From contig NC_045148.1 in the NCBI RefSeq assembly GCF_008831285.2, forward strand, positions 23,789,878 to 23,853,877: a stretch of DNA of 64,000 bases, written 5' to 3'. Both the position numbers and the translations under genes were made by a program. Below the pieces are notes generated by a model. It had not been told where the DNA came from and did no database searches. It saw only the letters and a list, made by a program, of their open reading frames with translations. Below are positions 47,114-58,051 of this stretch, piece by piece. How positions within the stretch are numbered: the stretch's first letter is position 1; each line of letters opens with the position of its first letter. This stretch comes from Nymphaea colorata (Eukaryota > Streptophyta > Magnoliopsida > Nymphaeales > Nymphaeaceae).

Positions 47114-47720
47114 ATGGGAGATGTCTCACCTAACTTGTCTGTTTCAAAGATCATTAAAGATTTAAATTGTCATGTTATTTTGTCCTCCACTAATGTTATA
47201 TTGCAAGACACTATTTTGAAGGGGAAGATTGGTGATGGAACTCAAGAAAATGACTTATATATGCTGAAAATTAATGCATGCTCCTTGACTACCCAAATCA
47301 GTCATGATGGGGAGCTTTGACATGAGAGACTTGCTCATCCATCGTGACACAACCTGAATATTTTATTACCAAATTTGAATTATGATTCCTGTGTTTGTGA
47401 AACTTGCAAGCATTCTAAATTTTCCATAGACTCTCGTTCTATGAATCTTTGAATAAGCTTTGTCTCCATTTGAACTAGTGCATACTGACGTGTTGGGACC
47501 AGCCCCAGTGAACTCATACTCAATTTTCATTATTATCTCACATTTATTGATGATTTTTCAAAAACTACTTGGTTATTTAGCATAAACCAAAGATGAAGTT
47601 TTTGCTAAATTTTCTTAAATTTTACAAAATAGTTGAAACTCAATTTGGAATTGGTATAAAATGTTTTCAATCTGACAACGGTACTAGATATGGAAACAAG
47701 TTTTCTGAACAATTTTAAAG
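47114..47720 (+). pseudogene. Copia element E integrase fragment
   Basis: Begins with the stretch preceding GAG-pre-integrase (DLNCHVILSS, then GDGTQENDLYML), a TGA where LWH is expected, then ERLAHPS, a CETCKHSKF zinc half-site, and the integrase core: LVHTDVLGPAPVNS near 47470, IDDFSKTTW-like sequence read with a frame change, IVETQFGIGIKCFQSDNGTR and GNKFSEQF to 47717. Both the first Asp (HTD) and the second (SDNGT) are visible. It stops after the second Asp region; no RT follows. It belongs to a different copia lineage from A and B. Confidence 0.8.
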
Positions 47721-48296
47721 AGAAAGTGGGAGGAACCATCAATTCGCTGGTGATGGAGCTAAAGGAGTGTGGATATTACTGGCTCCTAGAGGAGGCATGT
47801 TGGAGGGTGAGGTAGAGGTGCTAGAGCAGATTTTTAGCTTCCACACAGAATATGGTGAACAGATAATAATAATCTCTTTGGTTGATGCTCTAGTCTGAAA
47901 GCTACATCTACACCATTATGGAAGGAGAGTGGGGGCTGTTTGCAGCAGAATTTTAGAAGGTTTTGACTACAGAGTGAAGCAGGAAAAAGGGAACCCTATG
48001 GTCGATTTGGTGTGTTCATAATGGCCATCTAATGGAGAGGGGAAATTTATTTTGTGCAGACCAACAGCTGCTCATAGTTGGTCTTCTCTTTTTGCTCATC
48101 TGGAGGGTTTAGTCAACCCTTTGTTTTTCTGATTGTGAAAATTAGCATTTGTAAAATGCTAACCTTTCGCTGTATAGGCGATTTTGTTTAAATAAAGGTA
48201 AGAGGCCTAACCCCCATAAAGCTGTTATTGCAAATGGATTTGTTTTTACCTGTCAAATTTCAATAATATGCTTGTTGAATCCATTTTCAAGCTGAT
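47721..48296. other. Unassigned stretch between integrase and LRR relics
   Basis: No frame is recognised. 48150-48220 (CGCTGTATAGG, AATAAAGGTAAGAGGCCTAACCCC) resembles the 3' end of a LINE or a polyadenylation region, but without coding support. A 27 bp tandem unit (ATTTTCAAGCTGATA(C/T)GAATCC) occurs twice and a bit at 48270-48335. Confidence 0.4.
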
Positions 48297-48659
48297 ATGA
48301 ATCCAATACATTTTCAAGCTGATACGAATCCAATCCATTTGCAGTGGGTGTGGTGTCACTCCCGACTAGAGGAGTTGCAACTGGAAGGTTTCACCGGGGA
48401 CATCACCTTTGGAGGCTACTGGAAATGCCTCGCGAAACTAAGACACCTATGGCTTTTTGACCTCCCCAATCTCAAGTCTCTGGTGGAATTTAATAATGTT
48501 ACTCACCAACAAAAAGTTGCAGTAGCAAGAACATGTCCCAGGGATGCAAAGGAAGAGATCGCCTGACTCTCCAAGCTTGAATTGTTGACAATTGACAGCT
48601 GTTCTGCAGTCCACCTGCAGCAGGAGTTAACGGACCATCTTGACTGCTTCTGTTCCTGA
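48297..48659 (+). pseudogene. NLR disease-resistance protein, 3' LRR fragment
   Basis: NLRs are intracellular immune receptors whose C-terminal LRR confers specificity. Here only the end survives: LEELQLEGFTGDI, then LAKLRHLWLFDLPNLKSLVEF, an in-frame TGA at about 48564, and LSKLELLTIDSCSAVHL before a stop at 48657-48659. The spacing and the NLKSLV / LELLTIDSC phrases are typical of the final repeats of CC-NLRs. A CATTTGCAG splice-acceptor-like motif at about 48335 lies just upstream, so the coding part may start near 48345 rather than at 48297; the preceding codons come from a 27 bp tandem repeat. No NB-ARC is found upstream; a copia integrase relic lies there instead. Confidence 0.78.
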
Positions 48660-48924
48660 CATGCCATCTGTTTTCTCTTGTGAAGGCTGTCGACATGGAT
48701 GAACCTAGCACAGGACTAGATTGTGAACCATGCGAAACAAGATGGAGATGGTGATGTCCAGCTTAGATTCACGTTGGTGGTATCAATTAGCGAAGGAAGG
48801 AGCATGATTTCGGCATCTACTGTTGGTGGTGTCTATATAGATTTTTCATATTCTAGATTGTATCAAATTTTATAATGATAATTATTCAAAAAAGATTGTA
48901 CTTATGTTCAAATCAAAATTTGTA

Positions 48925-48964
<40 letters not shown>

Positions 48965-49775
48965 GCCACAACTGGCACAATTTTCATGGTCATTTCTGTG
49001 GGTAATGCAAAAAACTGCTTTGTTTGTTACACGCAACAGCCATGTCGTTAACTTGTGTCTGTTAAAAATGATTGACACCCCTAATAGCCACGGTGTTTAC
49101 CTTGCCTGAAACCCAGTAGGCAGGAATGCTATAACTACAGCTCCCTGAAGGACAGTGCATGCACCTTCCCTGAAGTGAAAAGGATGTACCAACTGCACCG
49201 CTTAAGATCTGCATCTTTCTATTTTGTTGCAGTTCCTTTCTCTTCTTCAGATAAATCTTTTTCTTTTCATGTATTTGCAGTTAGAAATATACCCAAGTTA
49301 ATAAAGGGAGAATATAAAAGGAGGCAAGATTTACTTTGGGTGAAAAAGTTGTCTATTTACTTTGTTCATAACTCCTACTCCAACACCAACAGTACTTATA
49401 GACATCACATGATTTTTTATTACATTACTGTAAAAGAATTTTTAATGTTCCCACCTGAGGTATGCACACAAACTGAGTGACCACTTATTCCAATTTTGCC
49501 AGTAGAATTGGGCGTGTGGCACATGGGAAATTAACTGTTGTTAAACTGATATCTGTTGTGCAGTGATGTGAGTCATTAAGAGCTAAAAATCTGTCCGTCT
49601 TCTTCTGCAGGATGACCAAATGTTGAAGATCAATCAAGAATTGTATGATCTAACTTTAATTAGGTGTACTTATCTTGGTCAAGAAAATGATTGCTAATGG
49701 ATGGACAGCCATTTGATCCCAATGCTCGTTACAATTTCTCATATGTTATGACATTTTGATTTTATACATATATAT

Positions 49776-49823
<48 letters not shown>

Positions 49824-50679
49824 TGTTTTTGTGTGTACATGTGTGTAATAAAGTGGCACAACATGTGTTCAATTTTAAAATATAAGTTGAGAACGCAATG
49901 GGAATGTGGTTCAATAGTCACAGAAAGCACCTGTTTTGTAAAAAAAAAATGAAAAAAACATGATAAATTAAATAGCCGTTCAATACTTTAAAAAACACGT
50001 TATTTTGAAAAACAAAAAACACATGTTTTTAATGTGTTTTTTTACTTTTTTCATTTTCTTCAGTTTTTTAATGTGAAATAGTTTTTTTTATTTTCTATTT
50101 TTTATTTGTTGTAAATCTACTTATCTTGTGATGTCTGTGTTATTAGTTTCTCAATTATTTTATTTTTCTCTCATTTTTAGTTTTTACATTTTTAAAAAAA
50201 TTTATTGTATTTTTGTCATGTTTTTCAAGCTCTCCGTATTATACTTGAGAAAAACATCATTGTTTAAAACCTCGAGACGTCATTTGTGACTATGGTTCAG
50301 TCACACGAACTGATTCAACCAACTAACAATAATTTGTAATATGGTCTGTTACTCCTAAAGAAATCTTTGCTCGACTCTCAAGAAAGAGAGCGCTTTCTCC
50401 TTCAAGAAAATTTTGGAACCAGCTAACTGAACGTAGGAATGAAGATGATGCACATCAGATAAAGACATCATGTAAGGAAAATCAAGAAAGGAGGGCAGTC
50501 ATGTTGATGACCAACTATTCCCACATGCTCAAGGGGTAGACTCTTGTTGATGTAAGTTACATTGCAAGGTTTGGTGATGTTGAAAACTTGAAACTGACAT
50601 CTTGGATGTGCATACTCGTTCATGCATATCTATAGACATACTTGACCTGACATCCAGAACTTTGAAATTAATGTGGGGA
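48660..50679. other. Intergenic stretch with TA and CA microsatellites
   Basis: (TA)n at 48931-48959; TA/CA compound at 49766-49822. No recognised gene. Confidence 0.5.
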
Positions 50680-52071
50680 AATGAGTTGACGGACTTGTCA
50701 TTTTCAGATAGACATAGAAAGTGAAAATTTTACCATCTATTATTGTCTTGGGATTTAAACCATGTTGTGCCATTAATGTTGAATATAGAACAAGTTTCAG
50801 ATACACAGAGAGGGGAAAAAAATTGAGGGGTGTCATGTCAACATGAAAAGTGTTTGGCAAAGAGTAACATGGCTGCCATATGCAAAAGCAAAGCGCAGGG
50901 TCCATGTCATGCAGCCAGAACTTCTTGGTGGTTGAGGTCCCTGAGGCAACATCTCTTTGGTGATGGAATCTCATTCCTCATGGGTGGACTCCTTTTTTGT
51001 CACTCAACTGTCTCCTTTCTCTATCTCTCTCTCTCTCCCTTTCTGCCACACACACATACACAGATGCATGCAAGCATGGATGCATATTCACACATACAGA
51101 GTAAAGCAGAAAAAAAATTAACTAGAAAATGTCAGATGGAAGTTTGAAGTTTGAAGAAATAGATAGAAAGTACTCCAGTTGCTGCTTCACACCATGCATT
51201 TGTTGTTAAGCTGAGCAAACTTGCTCCATAGATTGCATACACAGACAAAAGATGGAAATTAGGCATTGTTCCAGCAATAAAAGGAGGCTATGTCACCAAA
51301 TCAGTTGAAGTTACCATATAAAATGAAGACACACACACACACACACACACAGAGAGAGAGAAGGGTTAAAGGGGCTTCTTCCTCAATGAATGAGTAATGC
51401 AATCTTTTAGTGCTTAAAGCCAGTTCAAGAACCTTGCAGCCATTCTTTTGGGTCTATCGTAAATAAAATTCTTTTATCACTGTCTTTTTGACTGCTGGAT
51501 GCATTGGATTAAATTCATTTCATAACTGTCTTTTATTCCCTTTAGTTTGTACAAATACCCTTTGGCTACCATAAAGAAAATGATGTTCCTGTCACTTTGT
51601 CTATTTTACATGTGGATATTAGGGATTAAGTTCGTATCAGAACTGCCTTTTTTTTGTGGGGGAATGAGGTGAAGGACTTGTTGTTTTCAGCTAGATATAG
51701 AAAGTGAAATTTTACCATCTATTATTGTCTTGGGATTTAAACCTTGTTGTGCCATTAATGTTGAACATAGAAGAAGTTTAAGATACATAGAGAGTGGAAA
51801 AAGTTGAGGGGTGTCATGTCAACATGAAAAGTGCTTGGCAAAGAGTAACATGGCAGCCATGTGCAAAAGCAAGGTTTAGGGTCCTTGTCATCCATCCAGA
51901 ACTTCTTAGTGCTTGGCAAAGAGTAACATGGCAGCCATGTGCAAAAGCAAGGTTTAGGGTCCTTGTCATCCATCCAGAACTTCTTGGTGGTTGGGGTCCC
52001 TGAGGCAATATTTCTTTGGTGAAGGAATCTCATTCCTTATGGGTAGACTCCTTTTTTCTCACTCAATTGTC

Positions 52072-52119
<48 letters not shown>

Positions 52120-53120
52120 TACGCAGATGCATGTGTGCATGCACATTGACACATACATAGTAAAGCAGAAAAAAAGGAACTAGGAAATGTCAGTTGGAAG
52201 TTTGAATAAGTAGATAGAAAGTACTGCAGTTGCTGCTTCACGCCATACATTTGTTGTTAAGCTGAGGAAACTAGCTCCATAGATTGCACACGCAGACAAA
52301 ACATGGAAATTAGGCAATGTTCCAGCAATAAAAGGAGGATATGTCACCAAATCAGTTGAAGTTACCATATGGAATGAAGACACACACACACACACATAGA
52401 GAGAGAAAGAAGGGCTAAAGGGGCTTCTTCCTCAATGAATGAGCTATGCAAACTTTTAGTGCTTAAAGCCAGTTAAAGCATCTTGCAGCCGTTCTTTTGG
52501 CCCTAGCACAAATAAAATTATTCTCTTGTCACTGTCTTTTTTACTGCTCAATGCTTTTGATTAAATTCATTTTGTAACTGTCTTTTTTTTGCTTTAGTTT
52601 GTATGAATACCCTTTGTCTATCGTAAAGAAAATGTTGTTCTTGTCACTTTGTCTCTTTTGCTGGTGGATATTATGGATTAAATTCATATAACTGCCTTTT
52701 CTGCTTTAGCTTATACGAATATCCTTGGTCTAACCTAATGAAAATGATGCTGAGAAGGAAGGGTTAAATGGGTGTCTTCCTCAATGAATGAGCAATGCAA
52801 TCTTTTAGTGTTAAAGCCAGTTCAAGCACCTTGCAGCCATTCTTTTGGGTCTATAAAAAATAAAGTTATTCTCTTATCACTGTCTTTTTGACTGCTGGAT
52901 GCTTTAGATTAAATTCATTTCATAGCTGTCCTTTTTTTTTTGCTTTAGTTTGTACGAATACCCTTTGTCTCTGGTAAAGAAAATGATGTTCTCGTCACTT
53001 GTCTATTTTACAGGTAGATATTGTGGATTAAATTAATATCAGAACTGCCTTTTTTTTTTGCTTTATTGCCCTTGGTCTATCCTAATTAAAATGATGCTCT
53101 TGTCACCTCTTAGATTGAGC
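50680..53120 (+). repeat. Tandem array of ~1 kb units with nested 78 bp duplication
   Basis: Unit 1 (from about 50680) and unit 2 (from about 51660) match at high identity: GAGGGGTGTCATGTCAACAT at 50825 and 51806, offset 981. A third, shorter copy follows: CCTCAATGAATGAG at 51381, 52430 and 52779. Each unit carries a CT/CA or AC/AG microsatellite. In unit 2, 51831-51908 is repeated exactly at 51909-51986 (78 bp). Further internal repeats (TTTTTGACTGCTGGATGC..., TTAAATTCAT) end the units. Frames in it only reflect the repetition. No coding function recognised. Confidence 0.9.
51831..51986 (+). repeat. Direct 78 bp duplication
   Basis: Two adjacent copies starting GTGCTTGGCAAAGAGTAACA, apparently identical over the whole unit; unit 1 of the array (50850-50925) has this segment only once. 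Confidence 0.92.
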
Positions 53121-54403
53121 CTGTCGATTCCTCCCGTGAAGAGTTGGCTCCCAAAGAGCCATGAACTCATGATCACCACATGGGTGCTCTCTAGTTTCCT
53201 TTAAAAAAAAAGAGGCAGAAAGGCAACCATGTGCATGGTGTCCTTTTCTTTGTTTTCTTTTCTCCTTTCTTTAATGGACAGGTAGATTGGATGCTCCATT
53301 TTCAAATGGGTTGTTTCCCTCCATGATGAACAGATTGTCATTTATAGAGTGAGTGGGAGTTTTTGAGTTCACCCATCAACATCATTGAATCCAAATAATT
53401 TTGGCTATGAAACTAAAAGGCCCCATTGTACTACCTCTACCACTTAAATATTCTAAGTGTCACCCACTCAAGGACTGCCTACCTCATTGATGCCCACTTC
53501 GAGCTAGGCTTTTTTTTTGGCTTAGTTAATTGACAGAAAATGGTTTGTTATTTTACAAGACAGGTTGGAGCATGGTTGGTTTTGAACCTCGAAAATTGAG
53601 GAACTCCGACACCAGCCATTTCAAAAAATCTGACTTCCTGTTTGTGATTAAGCAATTCCATAACTTGCCAATTAGATAAAAGGTCAAAACTCTCACACCA
53701 TTTTCCTTTGGCCGTAAGCGCTCCTTCGAGGCCTAAATGGAAAGCAGGATTCTATGACCTGGTTTCCATCAGGGCCGGTTTGATGGGCAGGAAATATTTC
53801 CTATAGCCATGTAAATAAAATTTAAAGATTCGAAAATTTTTTTTGCCCATCAAAACCAAAAAGATGCCAAAATTGAAGCCATTGACTGGTAGAGCAAGTG
53901 CCGTATGGTTGGTTGAGCGTCACCCACTTGCTTTTCTTCGCCAAAGCAAAAGTTGGCATTCAAAGTCCCACCACCCAGAGCGGGTGACATGCGACAGCAC
54001 CGCCACATCTGCAAGGTTGATGGTATTCCCTTGTGGCACGAACAAATTGTACTTCAACTAAATGGTCAGGTCCCAAAACTTGGATGGGCTAAATAAAATT
54101 TTGGATGTTGAAAAAAAGAAAATCATGCATCCAAAGAGAAGTCCGACAAACGTGAGAAACAGGAACTGTAGGTGATGTAGAAGTTTGTGGTTTGGGAATT
54201 TTTCCGGATTTATTTAGCACCAATCATGGACCTTTCCAGCCTGTAGAGCACTTCCTCCGTTTTCCTTCTCCTTTCAAGATTTAAGAAGTGGTGGACCTAA
54301 ATTTGTTTGGCCTTCCTTTGTCTTCCTCTCCATCCATTTTCAGATTTCCAGTTCTCTTCCATTGCTAGCTGTTTCTTACGCCAAGATAAAAACAGAGAAG
54401 AAG
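53121..54403. other. Intergenic stretch upstream of the NLR relic
   Basis: No clear gene. The 72-codon frame at 53843-54061 has no known motif. The region would contain the NLR promoter, but no element can be singled out. Confidence 0.4.
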
Positions 54404-56048
54404 ATGACAACAGTAATCGACACCCTTGTGCAAACACCTATTTCTATTCTGTTGGGGGAAGTAACCAGCTTGTTGAAAGAAAAGGTGGACCACATCTTGA
54501 ATGCCAAAGACGATCTTGAGGTTCTCAAAGAGAAGCTGAGATGCTTTGAGAAGGCCCTAAAAGTCGTAGATCAGAAGCCCTTTTTCAGCAATGAGTGCAA
54601 TAGAGATCTGAAGGGAGAGCTGAAGGATGTTTTCTATGATGCCCAGGACATCATCGAAGGATACCAAACCACAATTGCACATTGCAAAAGGGAAAAGCAT
54701 TCTATAACTTCATGGAACAACGTAAGGAAGCCCTGGACCACTCTGTGTTCTTGCTTTAAGGAACACTTGCAGATGATATTAAAAATATCAACCAAAAGCT
54801 TGATGAAATAAAAGGAAATAATAAGATGATGGCAGATGTGTTTGGAAGAGATATTGGTGGTGAGGGTCTTGTTCATGGTGAACATGAGAACCCCCGAGAG
54901 ACAACCCATCACATGGGTGTACAACCACCCACGGGCAGGGAGGATGATAAAAAGGTGATAGTAGAAAAGCTTTAGTCGAATGTCTCTACAGAGACAAGTA
55001 AGGCACAGAAGGGTGGTGTTTCTATTATTTCTATTGTAGGAAAAGGTGGAATCGCAAAACAACTCTTGCAAAAATGGTCTTTAAAGAAACCGAAGAACAT
55101 TTTGGGAAACGTAGATGGTGGGTTTGTGTTTTGGAAAGGCCAAACCGTAAGGATTTGGTGTGGCAGATACTAAGGGAAGTATGCAAGGGATCTGGAGAAA
55201 ACTCTGATTGTTCCTTGAGTGAGTTGTGCTCACAATTACGGAACGAGCTCTGAAAGGGAAAATTTTTGTTGGTCCTAGATGATGTGTGGGAACTGAAATG
55301 GTGGGAGCAAGAGGTAGAGGGAACATTGATGATGGGTGTAATGGGGAGCAATATTTTGATGACCAGTAGAAACAAAAATGTATCGTATGGGATGCGTGCT
55401 TCTTATATGCATCAATTATGAGAATTTAGTTTTGACCAAAGCTGGGAGTTGTTTCTAAAGGAGGCATTAAGAGAAGCCCAAACAGAAGAAGATTTGGTGA
55501 TGCACAAGATCAGAGATGTTGGAGAGAGAATAGTAAGAAAGTGTGGTGGGTTGCCACTTGTGATTAAGACGGTAGGGTCGATGATGCATACCAAGAAAAT
55601 GCATACAGAAGATTGGAAATTCGTTGAGGGTGGTAAGATATGGGAATGGGAGATGCCTGCTGCTGAAATTGGGGGCAAAATTCTTCTAGGTCTCATGCTG
55701 AGCTATGATGACTTGCCACATTATTTGAAGAGTTGTTTTGTTTATTGCTGCTATTATCCAAAGGATTATGAAATTGAAAGGGAGACATTGATAAGGCAGT
55801 GGGTGGTGCATGGATTGATTGAGGAAAAGGACGGCATAGATGTGGAAGTGACAGCAAACCAATATATTAAAGATCTGATGAATCGATGCATGATTGAAGA
55901 AACCCACAGTAGATTTTTTGAGGGCACTTGTCTGAAGTTGCATGACATTTTACATGACCTTGCCTTATATATTGGTGGCAAGGAATATAGCCATGCCTCT
56001 GAGCACACCCGCCATGTGTCATTATTTGGTGTATTAATATATGTCTGA
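54404..56048 (+). pseudogene. CC-NB-ARC (NLR) resistance gene relic, LRR missing
   Basis: Start ATG 54404 is preferred to the upstream in-frame codon because the Rx-like coiled coil follows at once. CC: LLKEKVDHIL, then LKDVFYDAQDIIEGYQ (the EDVID-like site). A frameshift near 54760 moves the frame into a linker; a TAG lies near 54973. NB-ARC: the P-loop reads GKGGI then, after loss of one base at about 55052, KTTLAKMVF; RNBS-A FGKRRWWVCV; a TGA at about 55252; Walker B FLLVLDDVW; RNBS-B GSNILMTSRNK; another TGA near 55418; then GLPL as CGGLPLVIKTVG, RNBS-D LKSCFVYCCYYPKDYEI, LIRQWVVHGLI, and an MHD-like site read as LHDILHDLAL. The frame ends at 56048. No LRR follows: 15 bases later a MITE fragment begins. 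The mixture of preserved motifs and several breaks fits a fairly recent loss. Confidence 0.9.
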
Positions 56049-56062
56049 AAGAGAAGTCCACT

Positions 56063-56275
56063 TAGGGCTGCACAACAAGTTGAGCCAGCTTGAGCTCGAC
56101 TCAATCGAAGTCACTCGTTGAAGCTCAACTCAAACCCGACTTGTTTATTAACGAGTTGAGCTCGAGTTCAAATGTATGCTTGAAATGTTAAACGAGTTGA
56201 GCTTGAGTTGTAAGAACTCAACTCGACTCGATTATACAATGAATATTGAATTATAATGAGAAAAAATCTAAACAA
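56063..56275 (-). mobile_element. Half MITE of the GGGCTGCAC family at the NLR break
   Basis: Begins TAGGGCTGCACAACAAG and matches the reverse complement of 30916-31128 with about 2 differences in 213 bases; matching stops after AAAAAATCTAAAC. Only one end of the element is present. Confidence 0.88.
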
Positions 56276-56463
56276 AGCTTTTGACAATGAGGTCTTAATT
56301 TAAGTAGAGTAAGAAAATAGGCTTTTAAAAGAAAGAGAGGAAGATAGAAAAGATGCACATACATGTGTAAATACTAGCACATATACACATATACAACAGT
56401 TGGTAAAAATGACATTGATTTGAATAGAAGGAGAGACTTTAAAGGAAAAGAAATAGATAAATT

Positions 56464-56506
<43 letters not shown>

Positions 56507-57185
56507 TGAAGGCATTCAACTTGAAAAGAGAAATAAAAGATTCTATAGAGAGAAAATAAGACATTTATATATATATGCATTCATATAAGTATCAAAATAA
56601 AATATAGAAGCATAGAGAGAGGAAAATGAAAGGAATCATCATGTGGGCATATATGTATATAACATGTATATACATGTGTGTCTTCATGAGATAGAAATCA
56701 AGAAATGAAAAATAATGACCGACTTCAAAATTGAAGTAGGCCGGAGGGAAGCTTGGACTCATGCTAGAGCCTAAGCTAAGCCTCCAAAGCCAAATCGGAA
56801 AAGGTTCCTTTGAAAATATTTTGGAAAACAAGATTTCAAAAATTTTTATATATGAACATATAAACATAATCATTTCCTTAGTTACAAGAAAATATGTTTC
56901 TTTCACCATTGGGTATGGAAGAAACTCATACCACATGATAAGTTGCTCATTAGAGTTCCTAATGGGATGATTAAAAGGAAACTAACGCAAAATGACATGC
57001 AAATACATATTAACATCTATATATTCGTGAGGGTTTTCCTCGGGTTGGACAAGTCCCAACCTCAAAAATTAACATGGAATAAAGAGTCCCAAACCATACT
57101 CTCATTCTCACCGTGTATTCACATATAAATGGAAAATCAAATAACTATGCATGGATAATATCAAAGCAATACTTAAGAAAGGAGA
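56276..57185. other. Intergenic stretch with TA microsatellites
   Basis: (TA)n at 56468-56504; GA-rich around 56320-56440. No LRR remnant or other gene recognised. Confidence 0.5.
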
Positions 57186-57189
57186 AAGA

Positions 57190-57715
57190 GCATCATTCAA
57201 CCACAACGTGAATTATTATCTCATCCTCTAATGTTCAAAGGTGCACTCGAGCATAGCTTTTGACTCTAAAATAGAGGTTGATAGGTATCTCATATGGCCA
57301 TGGGGAGATGAGGAAGAGAAAAAATAGGAGAAGCAAAGCAAGACTATATTCAAGAAATGAAATAACATGTTTCAAGCATAAAATGAAAAATCATATCATC
57401 TTCTCATGCTCCCGGTGCATTCAAGAGTAGCTTCTTGACTCTAAAATAGAGATTTGAAGGCTATCTTATATGGCCACGGGGAGATGAAGAAGAGAGAAAT
57501 TAAGGAAATAACAACAAGGCTACATTGAAGAAAAGAAAGAATGATTCAATCATGAAATGGAATATTACTTCACCTTCTCATGCTGTCGGTGCACTCAAGA
57601 ATAGCTTTTTAACTCCAAAATGAAGATTTCAAAGCAATCTTGTATGGTCATGGGGAGATGAAGAAGGGAAGAAACAAGGAAATGAAATGAGAGAGATGAT
57701 GACTACATACCTCTA
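57190..57715 (-). repeat. Three tandem ~174 bp units
   Basis: GGTGCA(C/T)TC(G/A)AG starts at 57240, 57414 and 57588; each unit then has TAGCTTTT(T)GACTC, TATGGCCA(T/C)GGGGAGATGA and GAAGA. The copies are diverged by perhaps a tenth to a fifth. They lie just 3' (minus strand) of an LTR-like leader. Confidence 0.85.
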
Positions 57716-58030
57716 ATGAGAATGACTTTTGGAAAAATATGCTTGGATGATCCTAAATCCTCTTTGAGTGAAGCTCCAAGATGATGCCTCTAAGAGAGTT
57801 GTAGCTTGATAAAGTTTGCTCCAAGTTGGAGAAAAAAGAAAAATGGAAAGAGGAAGAAAGCTAAAGGAAAAACTCTAAGTCTTCAAAGGAGAATGTACTA
57901 GAGTTTCTCCAAGGGCTAAATCATGCTCAAGAGGAGGGATTGTGGGGGTATTTATAGAGAGTTTTGGAGACAAAACTCAAAATTTGTATTTTTTTGAATT
58001 TCAGAATATTTTCATCCGAATTTCACATAT
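57716..58030 (-). other. Possible LTR / leader region on the minus strand
   Basis: Read on the minus strand: TATAAATA (57949-57956), CCCCCACAATCCCTCC, then CT-rich transcribed-type sequence. This is the appearance of a U3/R boundary in a plant LTR. It lies next to the 3' end of copia element B, but its sequence does not match B's 5' LTR at 61 kb, so it probably belongs to another element. Confidence 0.4.
57949..57956 (-). promoter_or_regulatory. Putative TATA box, minus strand
   Basis: TATAAATA in a GC-leaning context, followed by CCCCCACAA. Typical of retrotransposon LTR promoters. Confidence 0.4.
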
Positions 58031-58051
58031 TTTTGAATTATTTTCATTTTT

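Noticed and set aside
50830-52033. Frames of 92-114 codons with repeated KFWMDD and HGCHVTLCQ phrases
   Set aside because: The repetition comes from tandem DNA units and is present in several frames; it does not mark a repeat protein.
54634-55375. Minus-strand frames across the NLR
   Set aside because: Shadows of the NB-ARC coding strand, which carries all family motifs on the plus strand.
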